The notes under the pieces were generated by a model that worked only from the letters and a program-made list of their open reading frames with translations, was not told the DNA's origin and did no database searches. Shown in pieces: positions 41,936 to 50,312 of a stretch of DNA of 64,000 nucleotides. Position 1 is the first letter of the stretch, and every line of letters starts with the position of its first letter. The stretch comes from Paracoccaceae bacterium. Its GTDB lineage: Bacteria; Pseudomonadota; Alphaproteobacteria; Rhodobacterales; Rhodobacteraceae. The position numbers were made by a program, and so were the translations under genes. The DNA lies in the NCBI GenBank assembly GCA_028284705.1, contig JANQRE010000013.1, positions 1-64,000 of the forward strand, given 5' to 3'.

Positions 41936-41956
41936 CAAACTCTAATTTTCTTAGAT
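41936..41956 (-). repeat. Right arm of the 21-bp inverted repeat, with hairpin
   Basis: This arm is the exact reverse complement of 41604-41624. At its inner end TAGAGT (41930-41935), CAA, ACTCTA (41939-41944) form a 6-bp hairpin followed by ATTTTCTT, which looks like a weak intrinsic terminator for the small gene. Confidence 0.8.
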
Positions 41957-42057
41957 CATTTTGACGTCTTTGAAACCGAGTTTTTAATCAGGACGGCGCA
42001 AAACGCCCCTGTCGTGACGGTAAGTCAGTCGGATACGCGCGGTTTGGCTGGCCCATT

Positions 42058-42348
42058 CTAAAGAAAGAACGCCGCGTTGTTGCGCAGGATGATCTCAATT
42101 GCGTAAACGCCCAGCAGCGCCACCAACGGGCTGAGGTCCAGACCACCCATATTCGGCAACATGCGCCGGATCGGGCCGTAGATCGGTTCAAGCAACCGGC
42201 TCAGCCCATCCCAGATTTGCGCCACGATCGGTTGGCGCAGGTTCAGCACCTGAAAGCTGATCAACCAGCTCATGATGAAATGGACAATGATCACAAACCG
42301 CACGACGCCCAGAACAAGCATCAGGATCTGAAAAAGGGACGTCATCAA
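42058..42348 (-). CDS. YggT-family membrane protein
   Basis: 96 residues, two or three membrane helices. It has the YggT pattern FVIIVHFIMSWLISFQVLN followed by LEPIYGPIRRMLPNMGGLDLSPLVALLGV. Members are small inner-membrane proteins linked to cell division, osmotic tolerance or channel function; a precise role is not known. The second ATG (42345) is an alternative start. It lies alone; the gap to the next gene (42349-42481) contains no clear promoter or hairpin. Confidence 0.9.
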   Translation of the reverse strand: MMTSLFQILMLVLGVVRFVIIVHFIMSWLISFQVLNLRQPIVAQIWDGLSRLLEPIYGPIRRMLPNMGGLDLSPLVALLGVYAIEIILRNNAAFFL

Positions 42349-42481
42349 TCGGCTCCGCGTTAGTCTTCAGACACTTCACCTAATGGCAGTGGCCCAAAGC
42401 CGCAAGGCCGTGACGCGAGGTTCACCTTGACCCTAGGTCGCCGATGCGAGACGGCGCTTTCGGAAAGGAGCCGCACCGCCG

Positions 42482-43027
42482 ATGTATCCCGTCTTTCGTC
42501 TTCTCAAGGAATTCCTCGTCTTTCGATCCGCGCCTCCCCTTGGCTTGACCGAAACCCATGTCTCGCACCACATCTGCTGGCCTTGGGATATCGACCTGTT
42601 TCTGGAGCTCAACAACGGTCGCACCCTGACGCTTTACGATCTGGGGCGCATCCCGCTTGCCAAACGGGCTGGCCTCGTCGCGGCGCTGCGACAGAACCAA
42701 TGGGGTTTGACGGTAGCGGGCTCATCAGTGCGCTACCGGCGTCGTGTGCGTGCCTTTGATCGGATCACCATGCATTCCCGCGCGGTCTGCTGGGATGACC
42801 GCTTCATCTACATCGAGCAAAGCATGTGGGTACGCGGACAGGCCACATCCGACGCGCTTTTCCGCACCGCGATCACCGGGAAAGACGGAATTGTGCCGCC
42901 TAAAACGGTGCTCGCCGCAATGGGCGTTTCGCCCGAGATCAGTCCAGAAATTCCCGATTGGATCAAAGCCTGGACTGATGCGGAAAGCCTGCGTCCATGG
43001 CCGCCTCACCAGGGCGGCAAAATTTGA
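42482..43027 (+). CDS. Acyl-CoA thioesterase-like (hot-dog fold) protein
   Basis: 181 residues. The pattern HHICWPWDIDLFLELNNGRT, TLYDLGRIPLAKRAGLVAAL and SSVRYRRRVRAFDRITMHSR matches the 4HBT/THEM-type thioesterase family in which the ELNNGRT asparagine region forms the active site. These enzymes hydrolyse acyl-CoA thioesters; chain specificity is unknown. AAAGGAG precedes the ATG at a slightly long distance (12 bp). It is followed after 74 bp by an MFS gene with its own promoter-like palindrome. Confidence 0.85.
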   Translation: MYPVFRLLKEFLVFRSAPPLGLTETHVSHHICWPWDIDLFLELNNGRTLTLYDLGRIPLAKRAGLVAALRQNQWGLTVAGSSVRYRRRVRAFDRITMHSRAVCWDDRFIYIEQSMWVRGQATSDALFRTAITGKDGIVPPKTVLAAMGVSPEISPEIPDWIKAWTDAESLRPWPPHQGGKI

Positions 43028-43053
43028 CCAAGGGGTCGAGAAATGCCTTGCCT

Positions 43054-43066
43054 TGACGTTACGTCA
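43054..43066. promoter_or_regulatory. Perfect 13-bp palindrome TGACGTTACGTCA before an MFS gene
   Basis: TGACGT-T-ACGTCA lies 36-48 bp before the MFS start and overlaps TTGACG (43053-43058), a good -35 box. MerR-family regulators of this bacterial group use palindromes of this style, but none is encoded nearby. No well-spaced -10 was found. Confidence 0.4.
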
Positions 43067-43101
43067 TGCGATTATCGTTGCGCGCGACAGGGGAAGACAA
43101 C

Positions 43102-44490
43102 ATGACACGTGACAACGTGCGCAAAAGGATATGGGGCTGGTTCTTCTTCGATTGGGCTAGTCAACCGTATCACACCGTCCTTTTGACGTTCATATTCGGT
43201 CCGTTCTTCGCGTCCGTCGCTGCAAATTATTACCTTGGCCAAGGCCTAACCGAGCAGGCCGCAGATGCGCGCGCGCAAAGCGTCTGGTCGCTCTGTCTCA
43301 CGATCTCAGGCCTCGTGATCGGCTTCGGCGCGCCCTTTCTTGGTGCCTTTGCAGACACCACCGGGCGGCGCATGCCGTGGATCTATGTCTTCTCGCTTCT
43401 CTACGTGCTCGGGGCTTCGATGCTCTGGTTCACCGCACCCGATGGCAGCAATCTCTGGTGGATGCTCATCGCCTTCGGGGTCGGGTTCATCGGCGCGGAA
43501 TACGCGCTGATCTTCGTCAATTCCCAACTTCCAAGCCTCGGTTCCCGCGACGAGGTTGGGGAAATATCCGGCTCCGGTTTCGCTTTCGGCTATGTCGGCG
43601 GGCTTGTGGCCTTGGCCCTCAGCCTCGCGCTTCTGGTGGAACAGCCCAGCGGCAAAACCCTTATAGGCCTTGATCCGGTCTTCGGGTTCGATCCGGATAA
43701 TCGCGAAGGCACCCGCGCCGCCGGACCCTTCGCCGCGATCTGGTTCATCCTCTTTATGGTGCCCTATTTCTTCTGGATGCAGGATGATCGAAAGAATGCT
43801 GCCCGCGGTTCCTTCAACGATGCCATGAGCAGTCTGAAGGCCTCCATTCTGGGCCTGCGCCACCGCTCCAGCCTCGCCGCCTATCTCGCCTCCTCGATGT
43901 TTTATCGTGACGCGCTGAACGGGCTCTATAGTTTCGGCGGCACCTATGCGCTCTTGGTCTTGAACTGGCAGATCACTACGGTTGGGATTTTCGGGATTGT
44001 CAGCGGCGTGGCTGCCGCGGCCTTCAGCTATTTCGGCGGCAAGTTTGACCGCCGGTTCGGCCCGAAGCCGGTCATTCGCACCGCGATCTGGGTTCTCATC
44101 GGCGTCTGCGGACTGATCATCGCGATGAAACGTGAGGCGATTGCAGGCATTCCCTTGGCCGAGGGATCGCAACTGCCCGACATTCTGTTCTTTGGCTGCG
44201 GTATGCTCATCGGCGGTATGGGCGGCGTTCTACAATCGGCTAGCCGCTCGATGATGGTCCGCCATTGCGATCCGGCCTCCCCGACCGAGAGCTTCGGCCT
44301 TTATGGCCTCTCCGGTCGCGCCACCGCGTTTATCGCCCCGGCGCTGATCGGTTTGGTCACCGCCATGACAGAAAGTGCGCGGATCGGCGTCTCTCCCCTC
44401 ATCGGACTCTTTCTTTTGGGCCTCGTCCTGCTAATCTGGGTCAAACCAGACGGAGAGGATGAAGCAGTATGGGCCTCCGCAAAAGCCTGA
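43102..44490 (+). CDS. UMF1-type MFS transporter
   Basis: 462 residues from the ATG at 43102, with AGGGGAAG about 6 bp upstream. About twelve membrane helices. The N-terminal WGWFFFDWASQPYHTVLLTF and the loop APFLGAFADTTGRRMPW fit the UMF1 (ATG22-like) branch of the major facilitator family, whose substrates are mostly unknown. The last 22 bp overlap the mepA start, so the two genes are translated in tandem. Confidence 0.9.
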   Translation: MTRDNVRKRIWGWFFFDWASQPYHTVLLTFIFGPFFASVAANYYLGQGLTEQAADARAQSVWSLCLTISGLVIGFGAPFLGAFADTTGRRMPWIYVFSLLYVLGASMLWFTAPDGSNLWWMLIAFGVGFIGAEYALIFVNSQLPSLGSRDEVGEISGSGFAFGYVGGLVALALSLALLVEQPSGKTLIGLDPVFGFDPDNREGTRAAGPFAAIWFILFMVPYFFWMQDDRKNAARGSFNDAMSSLKASILGLRHRSSLAAYLASSMFYRDALNGLYSFGGTYALLVLNWQITTVGIFGIVSGVAAAAFSYFGGKFDRRFGPKPVIRTAIWVLIGVCGLIIAMKREAIAGIPLAEGSQLPDILFFGCGMLIGGMGGVLQSASRSMMVRHCDPASPTESFGLYGLSGRATAFIAPALIGLVTAMTESARIGVSPLIGLFLLGLVLLIWVKPDGEDEAVWASAKA

Positions 44491-45335
44491 TATGGGTCAC
44501 CGCCGCCTTCGCGCTGTGTGTCAGTAACGCGCATGCCGAACCCTTGGCCAAACAACTTTTCGGCGCCAAACGCACCGCCTCTAGCCACAAAGCCGCGGCC
44601 TTCGGCTCCTATGCCCGGGGATGCGCCTCCGGTCTCAAACAACTGCCCGAGACCGGGCCGACATGGCAGGCGATGCGGCTCAGCCGGAACCGCAATTGGG
44701 GCCATCCCCAATTGATCGATTTCGCCATCAAACTCAGCCGGGAGGCGCGCAAACATGGCTGGGCCGGACTCTATTTCGGCGATTTCTCCCAGCCGCGCGG
44801 CGGGCCGATGCTCTCGGGGCACCGCTCGCATCAGATCGGGCTTGATGCCGATATCTGGCTCTACCCGGTGTCGAAACTGAACCTCAGCCGCAACGCGCGT
44901 GAGAACATCTCCGCCATCTCCATGCGCCGCTCAAACGGGGCCTTCGTCAATTCCCGCTGGACCCGCGCCCATCATGAGATCGTCAAGGCCGCTGCGAAAG
45001 ACAAACGCGTGGCGCGCATCTTCATCTTCCCCGGTGCGAAGGTGCAGATGTGCAATGACGAGAAAGGCAACAAGAAATGGCTGCGCAAAGTGCGACCCTG
45101 GTGGGGGCATCACTACCATTTCCACGTGCGTCTGGCCTGTCCGAAGGACTCAAAAGGCTGCGTCAATCAGGACCCTCCGCCCGCCGGAGATGGTTGCGCC
45201 GAAGCGCAGCAATGGGTGAACAACATCCTGAACCCGCCGCCACCGCCGAAGAACCCTCCAAAGGTCAAACCGCGCCGCGAATATAGGCTTGGTGACTTGC
45301 CACAAGCATGCCAACAGGTCCTCGTATCAAACTGA
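44469..45335 (+). CDS. mepA: Penicillin-insensitive murein endopeptidase
   Basis: 288 residues with a signal peptide ([19 protein letters not shown]). The zinc metalloenzyme motifs [16 protein letters not shown] and [12 protein letters not shown] match MepA (LAS family). It cleaves D-alanyl-meso-DAP cross-links in peptidoglycan in the periplasm. Several cysteines in the C-terminal third fit the disulfides of the family. Overlaps: 22 bp with the MFS gene before and 28 bp with the phytase-like gene after. Confidence 0.94.
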   Translation: MGLRKSLIWVTAAFALCVSNAHAEPLAKQLFGAKRTASSHKAAAFGSYARGCASGLKQLPETGPTWQAMRLSRNRNWGHPQLIDFAIKLSREARKHGWAGLYFGDFSQPRGGPMLSGHRSHQIGLDADIWLYPVSKLNLSRNARENISAISMRRSNGAFVNSRWTRAHHEIVKAAAKDKRVARIFIFPGAKVQMCNDEKGNKKWLRKVRPWWGHHYHFHVRLACPKDSKGCVNQDPPPAGDGCAEAQQWVNNILNPPPPPKNPPKVKPRREYRLGDLPQACQQVLVSN

Positions 45336-46195
45336 TCACGGTGCTGGCGCTGCTTTGCGCCATTCAGCCTGCTTTTGCCCAAACGCTCGAATTTGTCAGC
45401 CGCCTCGGCTGGCGCATGTCCGATGACCGGTTCGGTGGGTTTTCGTCGCTTGAGGTGACCCAGGACGGGACCACTTTCGTGACCACGACCGACAAAGGCA
45501 CCTTCGCCGAAGGCAATCTCATTCGCTCCCGCGGCCAGTTGCGCGCGGTCGAGAATGTGCGCCTCTCGCCGATCAACGACGCCAAAGGCGAGCCGCTCAG
45601 AACCTGGCGGACCGATGCCGAGGGGCTCGCGATTGCGCCGAACGGACGGCTCTATATCTCCTTCGAGGGCCTGCATAAGGTGAGCGAATATCGCAGCATC
45701 ACCTCCGCTGCGACGGACCTTCCGCAGCACCGGTTCTTCCCCGGTTTCCAGCGCAATTCATCGCTGGAGGCTTTGGCCGTGGATGCGCAGGGACGGCTCT
45801 ACACAATGCCCGAGCGCTCCGGTGATCTGAACCGACCTTTCGACATCTTTCGCTACGCCAATGGACGGTGGGAGCGCCGGTTCAAGCTCTCGCGCAGCGG
45901 AGGCTTCCTGCCTGTCGGTGCCGATTTTGGTCCGGATGGGCGGCTCTATATTCTGGAGCGCAAATTTCTCGGCGTCGCGGGGTTTTCAACGCGGGTGCGC
46001 AGTTTCACCCTTGGCGGCGCCGCGTTGCAGGATGAGAAAGTCCTACTGGAGACACTTCCCGGCACCCATGACAATCTTGAAGGCATTGCGGTCTGGCAAA
46101 ATGAGGTCGGCAATCTGCGGGTGACGATGATTTCCGACAACAACTTCAATGTCTTTCAGCGCACGGAATTTGTGGAATATCGCCTTGTGCCGTAG
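45308..46195 (+). CDS. Exported esterase-like phytase family protein
   Basis: 295 residues with a signal peptide ([20 protein letters not shown]). The beta-propeller-like repeats [40 protein letters not shown] and [20 protein letters not shown] belong to the family named esterase-like activity of phytase. The actual substrate is not known. It starts inside mepA (28-bp overlap), so MFS, mepA and this gene form a tight operon. It is convergent with recQ, 21 bp apart, and no clear terminator was seen between them. Confidence 0.87.
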   Translation: MPTGPRIKLITVLALLCAIQPAFAQTLEFVSRLGWRMSDDRFGGFSSLEVTQDGTTFVTTTDKGTFAEGNLIRSRGQLRAVENVRLSPINDAKGEPLRTWRTDAEGLAIAPNGRLYISFEGLHKVSEYRSITSAATDLPQHRFFPGFQRNSSLEALAVDAQGRLYTMPERSGDLNRPFDIFRYANGRWERRFKLSRSGGFLPVGADFGPDGRLYILERKFLGVAGFSTRVRSFTLGGAALQDEKVLLETLPGTHDNLEGIAVWQNEVGNLRVTMISDNNFNVFQRTEFVEYRLVP

Positions 46196-46216
46196 CTGAT
46201 CTTCAGCCGTTCGGGA

Positions 46217-48256
46217 TCATTGCGCCGCCAGCACATCCAGAAACGCAGGCCCAAACCGGTCCGCTTTCTTTTCGCCAATCAACGCCGCGATGCCTGGCAG
46301 GTCCGCCGGGCGCGCTTGCGCCAGTTTCGCCAGCATCGACGCAGTGCAGCTCAGCGGTTTTTCCAAACCCGTTTCGCCGCGTTGCAGACGCACCTGCACC
46401 TCCAGCAACTGATCAAACAGCGTCCCCGTCGCTTTGCCCGCCAGTTTGCGCCGCGCAGGATGAACCTCCTCAGCCGCTTCGCCGGTGATGACTTCGAGAA
46501 AGGCCTGCCCATAACTCTCAAGCTTCTTGGCACCAACCCCGGAGATGCGTGCCATCGCGTCCATCGAGGTCGGTCGTGTCTCCGCCATCTCGATCAGGGT
46601 CTTGTCGGTGAAGATGATATAGGCCGGAACGCGCTGCGCTTCCGCAAAGGCCCGCCGCTTCGCCTTCAGAGCAGACAGCAAAGGCGCATCCTCTTCGCTC
46701 ACCAACATTTTCACCGCCGGTCGCCGCGCTCCCTTTTTGATCGTGTCGCGCCGCAGCGTGATGCTGGCCTCGTCGCGCAGGATCGGACGCGCGTCCTGCG
46801 TCATGCGCAGCGCGCCGTGCCGTGCAGGATCAGGCCGCATCAGATCGCGTCCCATCATCTGCCGGAACACCGCCTGCCAGCCGCGCCGGTCAAACTCACC
46901 GCCGATGCCAAAGACCGAGAGCTCGTCGTGCCGCCGCGCCCGCACCTTGTCGGTCATCGTGCCGGTCAGAATATCGATCAGATGGCCCGCGCCGAACCAC
47001 TCTTCGGTGCGTAAGGCCGCCGAGAGCGCTTTGCGTACGGCTTCTGTTCCGTCAAAGGTCTCCGGCGGGGCGTCACACAGATCGCAGCCGGAACATGTCG
47101 TCTGCGTATCGTCGAAATAGGCCAGAAGCGGTGCACGCCGACATTCCAAAGCCTCCGCCAGTCCAAGCAATGCGTTCAAGCGCCCATGGTCCGCGCGCTT
47201 CCGGTCCTCCGGCGCGAGGCCTTCATCGATCTGTTGCCTTCGAAACCGAATATCATCCGGCCCGTAGAGTGTCAGCGTTTCCGCGGGCGCGCCATCGCGG
47301 CCCGCCCGCCCGATCTCCTGATAATAGGCCTCGATGGATTTCGGCAGATCGGCATGGGCGACCCAGCGGATATCAGGTTTGTCGACGCCCATCCCGAAGG
47401 CCACCGTCGCCGCCACGATCAGCCCATCCTCCCGCGAGAACCGTGTCTCGACAATCCGGCGATCCTCCGCGTCCATGCCGCCGTGATAGGCGCAAGCCTT
47501 GTGCCCCTCGGCCTCCAGCGCCGCGGCCAGTGTCTCCGTCTTCGCCCGCGTGCCGCAATAAACGATCCCCGATTGCCCACGCCGCCGATCCGCGAAATCG
47601 AGGATCTGTTTGCGCGGCGAATTCTTCACCTCAAAGGCCAGATGCAGGTTCGGACGGTCGAAGCCCTGGCAAAACACCCGCGGCTCAACGCCATCGAACA
47701 ACCGCGCGACGATCTCCGCCCGCGTCTCCAGATCCGCCGTCGCGGTGAAGGCAGCAACAGGCACATCCAGCGCCCGGCGCAGCTCGCCAATCCGCAGATA
47801 ATCGGGCCGGAAATCATGCCCCCATTGGCTGACGCAATGGGCCTCGTCAACCGCGATAAGGCTCACCTGCGCGCGGCCCAAAAGGTCTCGCGCGCCAGTC
47901 GACGCCAACCGCTCCGGTGCCAGATACAATAGCTTCAACCGACCCTCGCTGAGCGCGCGGAATACCTGATCCGTCTCTTCCTCGGTATTTCCAGAGGTCA
48001 GCGCCCCTGCTTCCACGCCCGCTGCCCGCAACCCACGCACTTGATCCCGCATCAGCGCGATCAGGGGCGAGATCACGACCGTCAGCCCTTCCCGTGCTAA
48101 GGCTGGCAATTGGAAACACAGCGATTTCCCACCGCCCGTCGGCATGATCGCAAGGGTGTTTTCACCCCTCGTGACGGCCTCGATGATCTCCGCCTGTCCG
48201 GGGCGAAATTCATCGAATCCAAAGACGTCTGACAACAGCCGTGCCGGGTCGAACAT
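46217..48256 (-). CDS. recQ: ATP-dependent DNA helicase RecQ
   Basis: 679 residues. Motif I AIMPTGGGKSLCFQLPAL, the DEAH box VDEAHCVSQWGHDFRPDYLR and motif VI YYQEIGRAGRDG are intact. The zinc-binding cysteines appear as CRRAPLLAYFDDTQTTCSGC ending in DLC, and an HRDC domain covers about residues 515-590 (VPAYIIFTDKTLIEMAETRP). An additional 80-residue C-terminal region follows, as in many alphaproteobacterial RecQs. It is divergent from the dctP gene, with a 204-bp promoter region between them. Confidence 0.95.
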   Translation of the reverse strand: MFDPARLLSDVFGFDEFRPGQAEIIEAVTRGENTLAIMPTGGGKSLCFQLPALAREGLTVVISPLIALMRDQVRGLRAAGVEAGALTSGNTEEETDQVFRALSEGRLKLLYLAPERLASTGARDLLGRAQVSLIAVDEAHCVSQWGHDFRPDYLRIGELRRALDVPVAAFTATADLETRAEIVARLFDGVEPRVFCQGFDRPNLHLAFEVKNSPRKQILDFADRRRGQSGIVYCGTRAKTETLAAALEAEGHKACAYHGGMDAEDRRIVETRFSREDGLIVAATVAFGMGVDKPDIRWVAHADLPKSIEAYYQEIGRAGRDGAPAETLTLYGPDDIRFRRQQIDEGLAPEDRKRADHGRLNALLGLAEALECRRAPLLAYFDDTQTTCSGCDLCDAPPETFDGTEAVRKALSAALRTEEWFGAGHLIDILTGTMTDKVRARRHDELSVFGIGGEFDRRGWQAVFRQMMGRDLMRPDPARHGALRMTQDARPILRDEASITLRRDTIKKGARRPAVKMLVSEEDAPLLSALKAKRRAFAEAQRVPAYIIFTDKTLIEMAETRPTSMDAMARISGVGAKKLESYGQAFLEVITGEAAEEVHPARRKLAGKATGTLFDQLLEVQVRLQRGETGLEKPLSCTASMLAKLAQARPADLPGIAALIGEKKADRFGPAFLDVLAAQ

Positions 48257-48460
48257 GGGGCTTGGGACCTGTCGTTTTGATATGTTCTGCTCTTAATTGC
48301 CTAGACTTTTTCACATTAATGTTGCGTGAACAACCGGGGCCGATACCAGATTTAGCGGAATTTCTTTGAGAATGACTTGCAACTGGATAGGTCAGCGCAT
48401 ATGTCTCACTCGACGCGACGCAGAAACGCGATTCCCTGACTTTGAAGAGGAGGGCCTGAG

Positions 48461-49501
48461 ATGGCCTTTATGAAAACCACCGCTTTGGCGGCCGCTGCCG
48501 CTATGTCCGCAACCATGTCTTTTGCGCAGGACGTTACCTTACGTTTCCAGCACTTCGTTTCGCCATTATCCGCAAATCCGACCCATTTCATGCAGCCCTG
48601 GGCTGACAAAATCGAAGCCGACTCGAACGGTCGCATCAAGGTCGAGCTTTACCCCTTCATGCAACTCGGTGGCTCTGCCGCGAACCAGTACGATCTGATC
48701 CGCGATGGTGCGATTGACGGCGGCTGGGTGATCCCCGGCTATCAACCGGGTCGTTTCCCAGAGGCCGAGGCAATGGAACTGCCCTTCATGGTCACGAAAT
48801 CCGGCGAAGAAGCCTCCATCGCCGCCTGGCGCTTCACTCAGAAACACCTCGCCGATGATTTCTCGGACGTGCATCTGATCGCCGCGCACATGCACGGGCC
48901 CGGTCTCGTGCACAAGAAGGGTGCTGCCATCGCGACGGTTGAGGATTTCAAAGGCCTGAAACTGCGCGGGCCGTCCCGCGCCGCGACACTTCTCCTCGAT
49001 AAGCTCGGTGCGACGCCCATTGGTATGCCGGTTCCGGCCTTCCCTGAGGCCCTGGCCAAAGGCGTGGTCGATGGTGGTGTGATCACCTGGGAGATGTCGC
49101 CGTCGCTGAAACTCGACGATCTGACCGACAGCCACACCGATGTTGCTGGCGAGAAATCGCTCTACAACCTCTATTTCATCTGGGCGATGAACAAGGCGAA
49201 ATACGAGAGCCTGCCCGATGATCTGAAAGCGGTGGTCGACGCCAATTCCGGCGAGTTTGCCTCCGCCTGGGCCGGTCGTGCCCATGACCAGGGTGACGTT
49301 ACCGGTCGTGCAGCGATGGAAGAGGCCGGCAATGAGATCGCCGAGATCAGCGAGGCAGAGACCGCGCGGATCAAAGCGCTCGGTAAGGACGTGACTGCCG
49401 AGTGGATTTCCGAGATGAGCGCGAAGGGTCTCGACGCTGAAACGCTCGTCAAAGATGCAAGAGACTTCGTCGATCAGGCCGTCGCGCTGGGCGGATCGTA
49501 A
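48461..49501 (+). CDS. TRAP transporter substrate-binding protein DctP
   Basis: 346 residues with a signal peptide (KTTALAAAAAMSATMSFAQ). The DctP fold is seen in RFQHFVSPLSANPTHFMQPW, DLIRDGAIDGGWVIPGYQPG, FKGLKLRGPSRAATLLLDKL and YNLYFIWAMNKAKYESLPDD. A strong GAGGAGG lies about 10 bp before the ATG. It delivers organic acids or similar solutes to a DctQM membrane complex, but no dctQ or dctM is next to it, so it is an orphan that must use a partner encoded elsewhere. A terminator-like hairpin follows. Confidence 0.92.
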   Translation: MAFMKTTALAAAAAMSATMSFAQDVTLRFQHFVSPLSANPTHFMQPWADKIEADSNGRIKVELYPFMQLGGSAANQYDLIRDGAIDGGWVIPGYQPGRFPEAEAMELPFMVTKSGEEASIAAWRFTQKHLADDFSDVHLIAAHMHGPGLVHKKGAAIATVEDFKGLKLRGPSRAATLLLDKLGATPIGMPVPAFPEALAKGVVDGGVITWEMSPSLKLDDLTDSHTDVAGEKSLYNLYFIWAMNKAKYESLPDDLKAVVDANSGEFASAWAGRAHDQGDVTGRAAMEEAGNEIAEISEAETARIKALGKDVTAEWISEMSAKGLDAETLVKDARDFVDQAVALGGS

Positions 49502-49509
49502 CCGGGTAC

Positions 49510-49716
49510 TTAATGAGTATCAGGTGTTAACGGAGGGCGGTCCTGGGGCCGCCCTTCAGTTTGATCGCGCAACAGTTTCAGCAGCAGGGTTTCTTCGCCC
49601 CAGGGGATCACGGCGTCCCCGATAAACACCGGCGAACCGCACTTTTTCGGTGCAGGTTTTGACACATCTTCCACATTCGGGAAGTAACCATCGGCAGTTA
49701 GCTCGGGGTAACCCAT
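49510..49716 (-). CDS. Small putative protein of unknown function
   Basis: 68 residues, minus strand. Its ATG (49716) is in the centre of a perfect 18-bp palindrome. The sequence (GYFPNVEDVSKPAPKKCGSP, then IPWGEETLLLKLLRDQ) matches nothing I recognise. No Shine-Dalgarno is visible, and its last third runs through the terminator hairpin of dctP, so it is uncertain whether the gene is real. If it is, it is co-directional with rsmD, 42 bp downstream of it. Confidence 0.35.
   Translation of the reverse strand: MGYPELTADGYFPNVEDVSKPAPKKCGSPVFIGDAVIPWGEETLLLKLLRDQTEGRPQDRPPLTPDTH
49534..49555 (+). terminator. Terminator-like hairpin after dctP
   Basis: AGGGCGG (49534-49540), an 8-nt loop, CCGCCCT (49549-49555), then TCAGTTT. 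A perfect 7-bp GC-rich stem 33 bp after the dctP stop, with only a short T tract. Confidence 0.55.
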
Positions 49717-49724
49717 GGGTTACC
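49707..49724. promoter_or_regulatory. Perfect 18-bp palindrome GGTAACCCATGGGTTACC
   Basis: Every base of the 18 pairs with its counterpart. It covers the start codon of the 68-residue ORF and lies 33 bp after the end of rsmD on the same strand. It could be an operator or a protein-binding site; as RNA it would form a 7-bp hairpin. Confidence 0.5.
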
Positions 49725-49757
49725 ATCGCGCCTTTCATCCGAATCTGTCCAGTAAAT

Positions 49758-50312
49758 TCAGGCCTTGCGCAGAAATGTGAGCCAGGTCTCGCCCATGCGC
49801 CGCTGGTCCAGAACCGTTAACCCCTCGACCGTCACGGGCTCGCTGTCTTCCGCCACAATCAACGTCCCCGCATCGATCCAACCTTGCGAGGCGGTCCGAG
49901 CAAGGCTCGGCGCGATAAGCCCCTGGCCATAGGGCGGATCAAGGAAGATGACGGTGGCCGGAGATTGCGCCTCCGGCAGGCGCGCAACCTCGCAACGAAG
50001 CAAAGTGCTGCGATCCTCAACGCCCAGTGTCGCCACGTTCTCGGCGATCAACCGCTGCGCGGGACGGCCACTATCGACAAAGGTCACATGCTCCGCACCG
50101 CGCGATAGCGCCTCAAGCCCAAGCGCCCCGGTTCCCGCAAACAGGTCCAGCACCCACGCCCCTTCAAGATCGCAAGCGATCTTGCCGCCGGTCAGGATGT
50201 TGAAGAGGCTCTCGCGGATACGGTCTGTTGTGGGCCTCAGATGCGCCGCCGCATCGCCTTTGCCAACGGATGCGAGCCTGCGCCCACGAAACTCTCCGCC
50301 GATGATCCTCAC
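49758..50312 (-). CDS. rsmD: 16S rRNA (guanine(966)-N(2))-methyltransferase RsmD
   Basis: 184 residues. Family features: MRIIGGEFRGRRLA at the start, RPTTDRIRESLFNIL, the SAM loop VLDLFAGTGALGLEALSRGA and the catalytic DPPYG (VIFLDPPYGQGL). It methylates G966 of 16S rRNA in the assembled 30S subunit. The start overlaps the stop of the ferredoxin-reductase gene (ATGA). Normal length for RsmD. Confidence 0.95.
   Translation of the reverse strand: MRIIGGEFRGRRLASVGKGDAAAHLRPTTDRIRESLFNILTGGKIACDLEGAWVLDLFAGTGALGLEALSRGAEHVTFVDSGRPAQRLIAENVATLGVEDRSTLLRCEVARLPEAQSPATVIFLDPPYGQGLIAPSLARTASQGWIDAGTLIVAEDSEPVTVEGLTVLDQRRMGETWLTFLRKA

Noticed and set aside
46822-47748. 308-codon plus-strand frame opposite recQ
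   Set aside because: It is mostly Arg, Pro and Ser repeats, typical of an out-of-frame reading of a GC-rich gene.
49556-49738. Alternative 60-codon minus-strand frame over the 18-bp palindrome
   Set aside because: It has no ribosome binding site and no family features, and it runs through the dctP terminator; the 68-codon frame is only slightly better.
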